Counted from the first letter of the stretch, positions 40,770 to 51,549 are shown. The stretch: DNA of 64,000 nucleotides from Stramonita haemastoma (GCA_030674155.1 CM060342.1:20189476-20253475); one strand, 5' to 3'. Numbers and translations are program-made. Notes: generated from the letters alone by a model not told the origin.

Positions 40770-40803
40770 AAGAACTTATGTGTTTTTTTACATCCAGTCC
40801 CCA
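40770..40803 (-). mobile_element. SINE-A 3' tail fragment
   Basis: Short inverted tail: cttatgtg, a T run, then acatccagtcccc. Nothing else of the element survives. Confidence 0.55.
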
Positions 40804-41029
40804 AGATACTGCCAAACAGGTTTCAACTGTAGAGTAGTGCAGCTGCATTTGTGGAATAGCCCCAACTCTCCCTCTCTTTCCCCTCAATTAACCAAGATGA
40901 CTGACTGTGTGCAAATGATTTTTTGGGTTTTGTTTCAGTGCTGGTGGCCTGGTCCCTGTCACATGCTGCCTGTGAAGAGACACACATCCAAGGCTCCTCC
41001 TGCCTGTGTCTTGTCTGTCTGCCTGTCTA

Positions 41030-41245
41030 TTTTTATTTATTTTTATACCACTTTATGTCACAGCAGATTTCTCTGTGTCAAATTCGGGCTGCTCTCCCTG
41101 GGGAGAGCACGTCGCCACAAGTGCAGCGCCTACCCTTTTTTTTTTTCTCTCAGGGATGGTGTCTAAACACGACCCTGTGTGCATGCTGGTTTTTTAAAAA
41201 TAATTGTCATCTGCTCCTACCAGCACACAATGGCCTGCTCTTTAG
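41030..41245. mobile_element. Palindromic interspersed repeat plus SINE-A fragment
   Basis: Positions 41,030-41,140 hold an interspersed repeat with the near-palindrome ctctccctggggagag followed by cacgtcgccacaagtgcagc. I recall similar segments from gastropod sequences, but cannot search to confirm. At about 41,195-41,245, aattgtcatctgctcctacc and cagcacacaatggcctgctc match an inverted inner part of SINE-A. Confidence 0.45.
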
Positions 41246-41395
41246 GCCAAGAAAAAAGCCCTGGTCTGCATTTGTTGTTTTTTGTTTTGTGAGGAGGAGG
41301 AGGAGAAGAAGGCCCAGAAACATGGCTGCCTCGCCTCCTCGTCCCCCCAGATTTTGTTGATCAGTATATTTTGCTGAGGATGTAACACATAAGAT

Positions 41396-41428
<33 letters not shown>
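41396..41428. repeat. (CT)n microsatellite
   Basis: Sixteen or so uninterrupted CT dinucleotides. Confidence 0.95.
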
Positions 41429-41430
<2 letters not shown>

Positions 41431-42140
41431 CTATTTTCCACTTTTATACATTATATCCTAAACTTTTCGTTAGATAGAAAAAGTTTTTGATTATGAAATG
41501 ATACGCCTTTTTGAACACTTTAAACTCATGTTCTTAAACATGACTTGAAAAATGTCATTTTGGGCGTAACATTATAATGTGGTTGATCAAATGTTTGTTT
41601 GCTGTTACTTTTTTTCGGGGTGGGGGGGGGTCGGTTTTTGTTTTTTTTTAGGGGCGTTTTGGTGTTGTTTTTGTTTGGGTTTTTTTTTGTTTCTCATTTG
41701 TTGTTTCTTTAAAAATATATTATATTTTTTTTTGTTTTGTTTTTGTTTTGTTTTGTTGGGTGGGAGGGGGGGTCATAATATTCTTTTAAAGTAAGAAAGG
41801 TTCGTCATGTTTTAACATGCATCTTTTCTTTGTTCGGGCTGCTCTTTTCTCTGCTGTCACTTCTCAATTTTAATTTACTTGATTTAATTATAACCAGTGT
41901 ATCTCCTGACATGAATGTCTGGTCGGTTTGGGTTTTTATGTTTGTTGAATACATATCTATCTCTTTTGTCTTAAATAAGTATGCATGTACTCGTTGGGGA
42001 TTATACATATGTTGAATGTATACTTATCTCCTTTTTATAATCATAGGTTGAATTTTTATTCTTGGTGATGGTGATGTTGTTTTTCCTTTTGTTGCTTTCT
42101 GTTTAATCTTTGCTTTGGGCTTTTCTCCTATTTTGGTAGG
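41429..42140. other. T/G-rich spacer, nothing recognised
   Basis: AT-rich sequence with long T and TG runs (41,600-41,770). Open frames here encode only Phe/Leu/Cys-rich low complexity. No gene or repeat family is identified. Confidence 0.5.
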
Positions 42141-42245
42141 GTCTCCTTTTTTCTTTTTCTATTCCCTAATCAGGGCAAGAGCCGGACGAAAAAAAAAGTA
42201 TATAAATGCTTACTCTGTTACCCTTGAAAAAATAAAGATGATTAA
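42141..42245 (+). mobile_element. Possible SINE/LINE tail related to the SINE-A tail
   Basis: atgcttactctgttaccctt followed by gaaaaaataaagat resembles the SINE-A tail (tgcttattctattatcctc then aatataaaagaataaa) but lacks the tgg-rich part, so it is probably a relative with the same tail. The pyrimidine-rich stretch ending in ctaatcag at 42,172 also resembles a 3' splice site, so an exon start cannot be excluded. Confidence 0.35.
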
Positions 42246-42450
42246 AAAAAGCCAGCCAGACGTCGTTGTGTCGCGTCGTGGCGAGCAGAGGACCTATGTG
42301 AAAGCGTGCCCACTGTGCGACACTTCTGTCATGGTCAATGTGGAAAGACCGCAGGGTCCACCTGACGAAGCGCCGCTCTCCACGCTGGCCCCGACGCTGC
42401 ACAGGAAGGGTTTCTCCTCGATGTCCCCTGAAAACAGACACCCGCATTGA
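42246..42450 (+). other. GC-rich segment of unknown origin
   Basis: About 205 bp stand out from AT-rich neighbours by high GC and CpG content. An open frame continues from upstream to a TGA at 42,448 and includes a CPLC pair (KACPLCDTS), but no partner cysteine/histidine pair follows. The minus strand is also open. It could be an exon or a piece of a mobile element; function unknown. Confidence 0.3.
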
Positions 42451-42905
42451 GCTGTGGGGTTCAATCTATTCGCATTGTTTTTTTGTTGTTTTGTTTTTTT
42501 CTATATTCTGCATTGTTTTACTCTGTCATTAAATCTCAATACAAACTGTTTTTCTCAAACTTTTTTCTTTTTTCATAGATTGATACTTTTTAAACCTTCT
42601 TTTTATTTTTTTTTAATTAGATTTTATTTCCAAGAGGTAAGGTGGCAGGACAGTTAAGACATTCACTTGGAAAAAGACACAGTCATTGTCCTGTGTGGCT
42701 GAATCTATTTGGCATTGTTTTACTCTGTCATTACATCTCAATACAGTCATGTATACAGTGTGTTCTTCTCAAACTGGTGGGTTCTTTTTCATAGATTGAT
42801 ATTGATACTTTTCAAACTTTTTTTTTTTTTTTTTTTTCAGATTTCATTTCCAAGACGGAAGGTGGCAGGATGGTTAAGACATTAACCTGCCAAACATGGT
42901 TTTTT
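42451..42905 (+). mobile_element. SINE-B pair, degenerate
   Basis: Two tRNA-like heads of the SINE-B family lie in tandem about 200 bp apart: aaggtggcaggacagttaag (42,640s) and aaggtggcaggatggttaag (42,860s). Each is preceded by gatttcatttccaag and a T-rich block. The second stops after cctgccaaac with no body. Confidence 0.7.
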
Positions 42906-43305
42906 GTGTGTTTTTTTTAACCTTTTCAATGTTCATTTTTCAATTACAAACAACAGAGGCAAACATTTCTAATCAAAACTAAATAAAATACAAAAAAGTA
43001 AGAATGCAATTTTGTTTCATAAACAAGTGACATTAATTGCTTTTCCAATGATTAACCAAAAGGCACACACACACACGTTCATATCCCTACATACACACAC
43101 ATACACATACACACACGCATGCACGCATGCTTGCACTTACGCGCTAAATTCAATGTATCATGTACACATACAAACAACAACAACAACAAAACAAAAAAAC
43201 AACAACAAAAAAAAGCACACCAAAAAACACACAAAAACTCCCCAAAAAGTATTCCTGTCATTTCTGCCTACCTACGCCATTTTACATGTTTTATCCATAA
43301 GAAAA
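42906..43305. other. AT-rich spacer with CA-rich patches
   Basis: No gene seen. It contains acacac stretches at 43,065-43,130 and A/C-rich caacaac and aaaaaac stretches at 43,170-43,240. Confidence 0.55.
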
Positions 43306-43459
43306 AGCACGCTGAGTCAGTGTTAGCTAATGCTATTAAATAAGTCTTTTCGGTATCACTTTGCTATTCAGCAAAATAAAGCACGCTGATCAGTGTAGCT
43401 CAATGCTATTACACATACAGTCTTTTTCCGGTATCACCTGTTTGCTATTCAGCAAAAAA
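43306..43459. repeat. Two-copy tandem repeat (about 75-80 bp)
   Basis: Segment 43,306-43,379 is followed directly by a diverged copy at 43,380-43,459. Shared landmarks are agcacgctga, aatgctatta, cggtatcac and tgctattcagcaaaa. Confidence 0.75.
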
Positions 43460-43479
43460 CATGGCCAGACATGTTTCAC

Positions 43480-43682
43480 CTATATGTATGTGCACACACA
43501 CACATATATATAACATACACACACACATAACATACACACACTTATACACACAAACATATATACACACAAACATATGTACAGATATATATACATACATACA
43601 CATATACTTATATATATACATATACATACCTACATATTCACACATACATACACACACATATACATACATATATATATATCTA
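43480..43682. repeat. Mixed (CA)n/(TATG)n microsatellite
   Basis: About 200 bp of catacaca and tatatata words, immediately 3' (on the minus strand) of the LINE at 43,690, so it may have been seeded by that element's tail. Confidence 0.85.
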
Positions 43683-43689
43683 GTCTGTA

Positions 43690-44475
43690 CAATCAAACAA
43701 TGGTTTATAATGATTCCATTCAAAGGTGAATCTACTCAAATTGTTTGCAATTGTTGCGTTGTAATGTTCAATTTGAAACCTGTATTTCAACTGTTTTAAA
43801 AAACTTTTATTACCGGCGAATGGTTTTCAATTCTACATCTGTAAATATACCATTTGCCTAGTAGAATGATGAAATCGAAAACAGCATCTGTTTTCATACA
43901 ATTATCTACTCCAAAAAGAACAATCTGACATGAAATTTTCACATTCGATGCATGTTCGCAATTGTCATTAATATATTTTTCTAATTTTGTCCAAATAGCT
44001 CTTGCATGGTTACAATCCCAAAAGAAATGTTCAACCGAGTCTTTTGCATTACTGCACAGGGCACAATTTGTTGTCTTTGTTACACCCATTGCACACAGAA
44101 CAACATTAGTAGCAACAATTCTATGGAGGATTTTTATCTGTAACCATTGTAGTCTGATATCTTTAATCTTGTGCAATTTTCCAAATCCCCTTCTCCAGTT
44201 GATTTCTTCATTAAGTTTGTGTCCATTTTTTACAACATTTTGGTTCTATGTTATTTGACATCAAATACTCATAATACCTTTTGAACCCCTGTGCACACTA
44301 TCAATTATTTGTATTGTTTTGGGTGTATCTGTACAACAATTCACATTTCATCTATTCTGATTCCTGTTTTATTTGCAAAATGTTTGATTGATGAAATTAG
44401 TCCATTAAAAGTTACAAAGTCGACACAGTTACCATTTGTTTTAGAAAAATCTCCATAGTTCAAAAACTCACCATT
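43690..44475 (-). pseudogene. 5'-truncated LINE, ORF2 C-terminus (zinc-knuckle end)
   Basis: The minus strand carries the end of a non-LTR retrotransposon ORF2. The readable part ends at the stop near 43,796 and contains LQWLQIKILHRIVATN, then CALCSNAKDSVEHFFWDC with the C-x2-C-x(7)-H-x(4)-C spacing typical of the zf-RVT domain after the reverse transcriptase of L1/Tx1-like elements. Upstream, translated fragments such as NEEINWRRGFGKLHKIKD continue the same frame. Further upstream the frame is broken by shifts and stops (44,200-44,470). No polymerase core remains. The element has recently neither been full length nor functional. A SINE-B begins right at its truncated 5' side (44,481). Confidence 0.75.
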
Positions 44476-44480
44476 TTTTT

Positions 44481-44777
44481 GACCCGCCAAACATGTTAAC
44501 GGCTAGGTTCAGGGTTTGATTCCCAGCCTTACCCTTTCTTCCAAGTTTTGATAAAAAAAAAAAATCAAACTAGATGTCAAAGTCCTTCAGATGAGACTGT
44601 AAACTGAGTCCCCGTGTGCGAATGTACAGAAAACATCTTGCACACATTAAAAACCCATTCTGCTTTTTGGAAGAGTAGGCCATTTTGTGCCAGTAGGAAC
44701 AGATCACATAATTTCAAAAACTTATGCACTCCAAAGTCGGAATGCAGCTACCTAATTGCTGGGGGGGGGGGGGGGGG
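44481..44777 (+). mobile_element. SINE-B (5'-truncated), with poly-G
   Basis: Starts within the tRNA-like head (gacccgccaaacatgttaac). The B-box-like segment ggttcagggtttgattccc follows, then the shared SINE core (gtccttcagatgagactgta, cccgtgtgcgaatg, catcttgcacac) and a run of about 17 G. Upstream A-box part is missing. Confidence 0.8.
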
Positions 44778-45012
44778 AAGAATGGTCACATATGCAAAAA
44801 TCTCACCATTGGTGACACCTTGAAGCTCTAGCCAAGGAACAAACAACTTTTTTCTCTTCTTAGCACGTTAAAAAACAACAATGCATATCATCATACTGAA
44901 AGGAACTGATTAAAATAATGACTTTTGATGTTTGACCAAAATGACAGAACTAAAAAAATACAACCAAACCAAACTCTGTTCGGACTGTGAAGAGATGTTT
45001 AAATTAAATTAA
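44778..45012. repeat. Conserved spacer of the composite cluster
   Basis: Non-coding sequence (aaaaatctcaccattggtga, agctctagccaaggaac, ttgaccaaaatgacag) repeated at about 46,620-46,790, 49,461-49,715 and 51,550-51,780 with minor changes. This shows that the cluster was amplified as a block. Confidence 0.8.
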
Positions 45013-45276
45013 ACACACACACACACAAACTATACCTTCCCATAAAACTGGGGAAAAGAAAAGGGGGGGGAAGGAAAGAAATCCCAGGACACCAACTAAC
45101 CTATTGCCCGAGACACAGCGATGCTGCCATTGACGCGTCAAACCCCAAAGGCGTTGGTCACAAATCCTCCCAGCTCCTCAATACTCTCCTCTCATCCTGA
45201 AATTGTCAAACAACATCAACAGATTATATACATGTATGTATTTTTGATCCTGTTAAGTCCAACCCATCCTTTTTAA
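45013..45276 (+). mobile_element. TATACC element after short (CA)n
   Basis: Same 260-bp repeat as in the satellite composites, preceded by acacacacacaca but with no SINE-A tail to its left. Confidence 0.85.
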
Positions 45277-45284
45277 CCAAATCA

Positions 45285-45650
45285 AATGAAGTTGGTTTTT
45301 AAAAATGTATTTAACTATTTATTCTTTAATATCGAGGATAATGGAGTAAGCACTTGTGTGCTTTTTTACATCCAGTCCCCATGTGTATGCAGTTTTGTAA
45401 TCTTGTATCTGTTCCCACCAGCACACAATGGCCTACTCTTACAAAAAGCAGAACAGGATTTAACGTGTGTGCAAGATTTCTGCGTGCATTCGCACATGGG
45501 GCCTTGGTTTATATTCTCATCCAGAAGACTTTTGAGGGGAGTGGAGTCAGCACTGATGTTAAACTCCAGAGGAAAATCCCCTCAAACAGGAATCAAACCC
45601 AGGTCATCAAATTGCGAGTGCAATGTTCTGACCACTAGGCTATCCCGTCC
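45285..45650 (-). mobile_element. SINE-A, near full length, inverted
   Basis: Reads on the minus strand from a head containing the A-box (ccactaggctatccc in plus orientation near 45,632-45,646) through core and tail (cttttttacatccagtcccc at 45,360-45,380). The B-box is partly decayed (ggtttgattcc). A mature tail of ttatttattcttta type adjoins the TATACC element. Confidence 0.85.
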
Positions 45651-45660
45651 CCCATCCCGT

Positions 45661-46010
45661 TGGGATAGCCTAGTGGTAGAGTGCTGCACTTGTGATCCTA
45701 CAACTCAGGACTGAGCCACCATGGAGATGTCTGTTTGAGGGGATTTTTACCCTGGAGATACTCTCAGTTGCTAAACAAAAAGCATGCATATCAATAAATG
45801 AATGACGGGTATAATGAGGTATAAAGAGAAGAGCAAAACAAAAGTAGCAAGAGACAATATTAATGAAAATGAAATAGACATGGTTATATACTGTTAAGGC
45901 TGATGCGCTCTCTATAGATGGCAAATTATTCATGTTCTTTCCGGTGTACTGGTACCTGAAGTAGTAAGAGAGTAACAACAAAAAGTTGAGTAACTGACTG
46001 GAAAATGAGT
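45661..46010 (+). mobile_element. Second SINE-like element, head-to-head with SINE-A
   Basis: Starts with gggatagcctagtgg, an A-box match (45,666-45,676), and ggactgagcc in place of a clear B-box. The remaining 300 bp (gcatgcatatcaataaatga, gctgatgcgctctctataga, ttccggtgtactggtacctg) is unlike SINE-A. It recurs at 48,495 and 50,590. It is either a distinct SINE family with the same head or a SINE head fused to unrelated sequence. Confidence 0.65.
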
Positions 46011-46620
46011 TGGGTTTTTTTCATTGATCAATACTTTTCAGACATTTTATCTTTTATTTTTTAGATTTCATTTCCAAGAGGAAAGGTGGCGGGACAGTTA
46101 AGACATTCACCTGAAAAAAGACAGTCACTGACCTGTGTGGTTGAATCTATTCCGCATTGTTTTACTCTCTCATTACATCTCAATGCATGAGTGTGTTTTT
46201 CTCAAACTGTTCTTTTTTCTTTCATAGATTGATACTTTTCAAACTTTTTATTCTTTTTTTTACAGATTTTATTTCCAAGAAGGAAGGTGGCGGGATGGTT
46301 AAGACATTCACCTGCCAAACAAGTTAACTGCTAGGTTCAGGGTTTGATTCCCGGCCTCACCCTTCCAAGTTTTGATGAAAAAAAAAAAAATGGATATCAA
46401 AGTCCTTCAGATGAGACTGTAAACTGAGGCCCCATGTGTGAATGTACAGAAAACATCTTGCACACATATTAAAAACCCATTCTGCTTTTTGGAAGAGTAG
46501 GCCATTTTGTGCCAGTAGGAACAGATCACATAATTTCAAAAACGTACGCACACAGGTAATTAGACACCATCTCCAAAGTCAGAATGCAGCTACCTAATTG
46601 CTGGGGGGAGAGGGGGGAGG
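46011..46620 (+). mobile_element. SINE-B doublet
   Basis: A truncated SINE-B head (aaggtggcgggacagttaag, 46,082) precedes a complete one (aaggtggcgggatggttaag, 46,283). The complete copy has B-box-like ggttcagggtttgattcccg, the core gtccttcagatgagactgta, and a poly-G end at 46,603-46,628. Confidence 0.8.
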
Positions 46621-46790
46621 GGGGGGGTGGAAGAATGGTCACACATGCAAAAATCTCACCATTAGTGACACCTTGAAGCTCTAGCCAAGGAACCAAAAAT
46701 TTTTTTTTCTCTTCTTAGCTACGTTAAAAAACAACAATGCATATCATCATACAAAAAGGAACTGATAAAAATAATGATTTTTGATATTTG

Positions 46791-46796
46791 ACCAAA
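46791..46796. repeat. Target-site duplication of DNA transposon, left
   Basis: accaaa before the element is repeated as accaaa at 47,742-47,747 after it. Unoccupied sister copies of the same site read gaccaaaatgac at about 44,935 and 51,712. Confidence 0.75.
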
Positions 46797-47741
46797 CAGG
46801 GTTCGCGATAACCGGTAATTGTCGGTATTTTACCGATTGTAAACAGGGAATACCGAAAATTTTCGAAGCAGCCGGTACCGCGTACCGATTCTGTTTGCCT
46901 GTGACCGATTAGATTTCCGTCTCAAAAAAAAGAAGTCTGAAGTGACATTTTCTGACAGTCTGTCATGCGCCTGTACTGTGCTCACGCACCTACCCCTTCC
47001 CACCCCTTCCCACGAACATCTTTGGCGCCAGCCTCATTAGCCTAGCATGCAGAACAGCAAGCTTTACTGTGAAAGAATAGAGTTTTGCGCTCTTCTCGGC
47101 ATGACAGCGACTTCCATTCACAATGAGTAAACAGAGCCAAGATTTATTTATTCTTTTAATCTTTTATATCAAGGATAATGGAATAAGCACTCCTGTGCTT
47201 TTTTACATCCAGTCCCCGTGTGTATGCAGTTTTGAATATGTCATGTTCCACCGGCACACGATGGCCTGCTCTTACGAAAGGCAAAAAGCGAGGGTCTATG
47301 ACTATGAATTTGCGCATTGCTTTGAGAGAGAAGAGTCGAAAACTAAATCTAAATTAAACGAAAGATCTAGATGAGCGATAAGCATAGAAACAAGAAAGAA
47401 GAATACAAGTAACACGAATGATGTCATCGCAAAACAACAGACTGACACAGACAGTGACACAAGCGCTAGAAAAAAAATCCTATTTCCTGCGTGGCTTTGT
47501 GCCCAAGAAGCGAGTGGCAGCAGCATGGCAGTCAAAGTCTGAGAGATTTGCGTTCAATTTAGATTTAGTTTTGCTGCCGAACAATCCCCCCTCCCCCACC
47601 ATCTCACTGGATAGTTTTGTTTTGTTCACAGTATGTACCGGATTTTATTTTCTGGGGACCGATTTGGGGGGAGTTGGTCAAGATATCTCTGAAATGGCAA
47701 CTCGCAGTACCGGTTTTTAAAAAATCCTAGCGTGAACCCTG
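46797..47741. mobile_element. Non-autonomous DNA transposon with CAGGGTTC termini
   Basis: The 945-bp insertion starts CAGGGTTCGCGATA and ends with the inverse of CAGGGTTCACGCTA, an imperfect terminal inverted repeat (12 of 14 match), with a 6-bp duplication accaaa. Empty sites in sister copies of the composite unit prove that it is an insertion. No transposase frame is present (longest frames are about 100 codons without a domain). CAGGG termini occur in several cut-and-paste superfamilies, hAT among them, but a 6-bp duplication does not match the usual 8 bp of hAT, so no superfamily is assigned. Interior is rich in ccggta and taccg words. Confidence 0.75.
47138..47300 (-). mobile_element. 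SINE-A fragment nested in the DNA transposon
   Basis: Inverted SINE-A tail and part of the body (ggataatggaataagcac, cttttttacatccagtcccc, cacacgatggcctgctctta). The DNA transposon therefore either carried this SINE before it moved or received it later. Confidence 0.75.
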
Positions 47742-47865
47742 ACCAAAATGACAGAACTAAAAAAATACAACCAAACCAAACTCTGTTCGGACTGTGAAGA
47801 GATGGTAAATTAAATTAAATTAAATTAAATAATTTAAATTAAATTACACATACACACACACACAA

Positions 47866-48122
47866 TTTCTTCCCATAAAACTGGGGGAAAAGAAAAGGGG
47901 GGGGGGTGAGGAAGGAAAGAAATCCCAGGACACCAACTAACCTACTGCCGAGACACAGCCACACTGCCATTGACGCGCCAAACCCCAAAGGCGTTGGTCA
48001 CAAATCCTCCCAGCTCCTCAATACGTCTCCTCTCATCCTGAAATTGTCAAACAACAACAACAACAGATTATATACATGTATGTATTTTGGATCCTGTTAA
48101 GTCCAACCCATCCTTTTTAACC
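47866..48122 (+). mobile_element. TATACC element
   Basis: Same repeat as at 45,013, following an acacacacac stretch. The initial tatacc is changed to aatttc. Confidence 0.8.
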
Positions 48123-48132
48123 AAATAAAATG

Positions 48133-48494
48133 AGGTTGGTTTTAACAAATTTATTTTATCTATTTATTCTTTAATATCAAGGATAATGGAGTAAGCACTT
48201 GTGTGCTTTTTTACATCCAGTCCCCATGTGTATGCAGTTTTTTAAGTCTTGTCATCTGTTCCCACCAGCACACAATGGCTTACTCTTACAATAAGCGGAA
48301 CAGGATTTAACCTGTGCGCAAGATTTCTGCGAGTGTTCCCACATGGGGCCTCAGTTTATAGTCTCATCCGAAGGACTTTTGGGGGAGAGGAGTCGGCACT
48401 GATGTTAACTCCAGGAGGAAAATCCCCTCGAATGGAATCAAACCAACGGTCATCAAATTGCGAGTGCAATGTTCTGACCACTAGGCTATCCCAT
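48133..48494 (-). mobile_element. SINE-A, inverted
   Basis: Second cluster copy of the inverted SINE-A, from tail (48,180-48,230) to A-box (ccactaggctatccc at 48,478-48,492). Confidence 0.85.
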
Positions 48495-48838
48495 ATCGGG
48501 TTAGAGTGCTGCGCTTGTGATCCTACAACTCAGGACTGAGCCACCATGGAGGCGTCTGTTTGAGGGATTTTTACCCTGGAGTTACTCTCAGTTGCTAAAC
48601 AAAAAGCATGCATATCAATAAATGAATGACGAGGATAATGAGGTATAAAGAGCAAGAGCAAAACAAAAGTATGCAAGAGACAATATTAATGAAAATGAAA
48701 TAGACATGGTTGTATACTGTTATGGCTGATGCGCTCTCTATAGATGGCAAATTATTCATGTTCTTTCCGGTGTACTGGTACCTGAAGTAGTAAGAGAGTA
48801 ACAACAAAAAGTTGAGTAACTGACTGGAAAATGAGTTG
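48495..48838 (+). mobile_element. SINE-like element, head partly deleted
   Basis: Copy of the 45,661 element. Here the head-to-head junction has lost gggatagcctagtgg, leaving only gggttagagtgctgcgc. Confidence 0.65.
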
Positions 48839-49462
48839 GGTTTTTTTCATAGAACAATACTTTTCAGACATTTTATCTTTTATTTTTTAGATTTCATTTC
48901 CAAGAGGAAAGGTGGCGGGACAGTTAAGACATTCACCTGAAAAAAGACAGTCACTGACCTGTGTGGTTGAATCTATTCCGCATTGTTTTACTCTCTCATT
49001 ACATATCAATGCATGAGTGTGTTTTTCTCAAACTGTTCTTTTTTCTTTCATAGATTGATACTTTTCAAACTTTTTATTCTTTTTTTTACAGATTTTATTT
49101 CCAAGAAGGAAGGTGGCAGGATGGTTAAGACATTCACCTGCCAAACAAGTTAACCGCTAGGTTCAGGGTTTGATTCCCAGCCTCACCCTTCCTTCCAAGT
49201 TTTGATGAAAAAAAAAAAATCAAACTGGATGTCAAAGTCCTTCAGATGAGACTGTAAACTGAGATCCCGTGTGCAAATTTAGGAAAACATCTTGCACACA
49301 TATTAAAAACCCATTCTGCTTTTTGGAAGAGTAGGACATTTTGTGCCAGTAGGAACAGATCACATAATTTCAAAAACGTATGCACACAGGTAATTAGACA
49401 CCATCTCCAAAGTCAGAATGCAGCTACCAAATTACTGGGGGGGGGGGGGGGGGGGGGGGGAG
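48839..49462 (+). mobile_element. SINE-B doublet
   Basis: Same order as at 46,011: a short head (48,907), then a complete SINE-B head (49,108) with ggttcagggtttgattccca, core, and a poly-G end of about 23 G (49,438-49,460). Confidence 0.8.
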
Positions 49463-49722
49463 AGAATGGTCACATATGCAAAAATCTCACCATTGGTGAC
49501 ACTTTGAAGCTCTAGCCAAGGAACCAACAACGTTTTTCTCTTCTTAGCTACGTTAAAAAACAACAATGCATATCATCATACAAAAAGGAACTGATAAAAA
49601 TAATGACTTTTGATATTTGACCAAACTGACAAAAATATAAAAAATACAACCAAACCAAATTCTGTTCCCATCTCAAATTACAGATTGTGATGAGAGTGTG
49701 AAATTACCTTGAAATTATGCGT

Positions 49723-49724
<2 letters not shown>
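49463..49724. repeat. Conserved spacer of the composite cluster
   Basis: Third copy of the spacer described at 44,778, with the unoccupied transposon site gaccaaactgac at about 49,619. Confidence 0.75.
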
Positions 49725-49762
<38 letters not shown>

Positions 49763-49891
49763 CACACACACACACACACACACACAGATATGCATACATA
49801 TGGGGACTGGATGTAAAAAAGCCCATGAGTCCTTAATCCATTATCCTTGATATAAAAGAATAAATGAAATTAAAAAATAGATCACACACAC

Positions 49892-49944
<53 letters not shown>

Positions 49945-50202
49945 TACCTTCCCATAAAACTGGGAAAAAGAAAAGGGGAGGGGGGGAAGGAAAGAAATCC
50001 CAGGACACCAACTAACCTACTGCCCGAGACACAGCCACACTGCCATTGACGAGCCAAACCCCAAAGGCGTTGGTCACAAACCCTCCCAGCTCCTCAATAC
50101 GTCTCCTCTCATCCTGAAATTGTCAAACAACAACAACAACAGATTATATACATGTATGTATTTTGGATCCTGTTAAGTCCAACCCATCCTTTTTAACCAA
50201 AT
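49725..50202 (+). mobile_element. (CA)n + SINE-A tail + (CA)n + TATACC element
   Basis: A (CA)n tract (49,725-49,786), then the SINE-A tail alone (ggggactggatgtaaaaaag, 49,803), a second (CA)n (49,886-49,942), and the TATACC element (49,943-50,202). This is the satellite composite minus its tRNA-like head. Confidence 0.8.
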
Positions 50203-50211
50203 GAAATGAAA

Positions 50212-50578
50212 TGAGGTTGGTTTTAACAAATTTATTTATTTATTTATTCATTAATATCAAGGATAATGGAGTAAGCACTTGTGTGCTTTTTTACATCCAG
50301 TCCCCATGTGTATGCAGTTTTGTAAATCTTGTCATCTGTTCCCACCAGCACACAATGGCCTACTCTTACAATAAGCGGAACAGGATTTAACCCTGTGCGC
50401 AAGATTTCTGCGTGCGTTCGCACATGGGGCCTCGGTTTATAGTCTCATCCGAAGGACTTTTGGGGAGAGGAGTCGGCACTGATGTTAACTCCAGGAGGAA
50501 AATCCCCTCGAAAGGGAATCAAACCAACGGTCATCAAATTGCGAGCGCAATGTTCTGACCACTAGGCTATCCCGTCCC
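50212..50578 (-). mobile_element. SINE-A, inverted
   Basis: Third cluster copy, complete from tail to A-box (ccactaggctatcccgtccc near 50,559-50,578). Confidence 0.85.
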
Positions 50579-50589
50579 CCATCCCGTTT

Positions 50590-50938
50590 GGGATAGCCTA
50601 GTGGTCAGAGTGCTGCCTTGTGATCCTACAACTCAGGACTGAGCCACCATGGAGATGTCTGTTTGAGGGGATTTTTACCCTGGAGTTACTCTCAGTTGCT
50701 AAACAAAAAGCATGCATATCAATAAATGAATGACGAGTATAATGAGGTATAAAGAGCAAGAGCAAAACAAAAGTATGCAAGAGACAATATTAATGAAAAT
50801 GAAATAGACATGGTTATATACTGTTAAGGCTGATGCGCTCTCTATAGATGGCAAATTATTCATGTACTTTCCGGTGTACTGGTACCTGAAGTGGTAAGAG
50901 AGTAACAACAAAAAGTTAAATAACTGATTGGAAAATGA
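50590..50938 (+). mobile_element. SINE-like element, head-to-head with SINE-A
   Basis: Copy of the 45,661 element with an intact A-box TAGCCTAGTGG and tgtgatcctacaactcagga. Confidence 0.65.
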
Positions 50939-51549
50939 GTTGGGTTTTTTTCATAGATCAATACTTTTCAGACATTTTTATCTTTTATTTTTTAGATTTC
51001 ATTTCCAAGAGGAAAGGTGGCGGGACAGTTAAGACATTCACCTGAAAAAAGACAGTCATTGACCTGTGTGGTTGAATCTATTCCACATTGTTTTACTCTC
51101 TCATTACATATCAATGCATGAGTGTGTTTTTCTCAAACTGTTCTTTTTTCTTTCCTAGATTGATACTTTTCAATTTTTTTTTTTTTTTTTACAGATTTTA
51201 TTTCCAAAAGGGAAGGTGGCGGGATGGTTAAGACATTCACTTGCCAAACAAGTTAACCGCTAGGTTCAGGGTTTGATTCCCAGCCTCACCCTTTCTTTAC
51301 AGTTCTGATGAAAAAAACCAAAGTGGATGTCAAAGTCCTTCTTCCAGATGAGACTGTAAACTGAGGTCCCATGTGTGAAAGTACAGAAAACATCTTGCAC
51401 ACATATTAAAAACCCATTCTGCTTTTTGGAAGAGCAGGGCATTTTGTGCCAGTAGGAACAGATCACATAATTTCAAAAATGTATGCACACAAGTAATTAG
51501 ACACCATCTCCAAAGTAGGAATGCAGCTACCTAATTGCTGGGGGGGGGG
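50939..51549 (+). mobile_element. SINE-B doublet
   Basis: Short head at about 51,013 and complete SINE-B head at about 51,214, core at 51,330-51,400, and a poly-G end shortened to 9 (51,541-51,549). Confidence 0.8.

Noticed and set aside
46797..47741. hAT superfamily assignment for the CAGGG-ended transposon
   Set aside because: CAGGG ends are compatible, but the visible duplication is 6 bp, not 8, and no transposase is present. Left unassigned.
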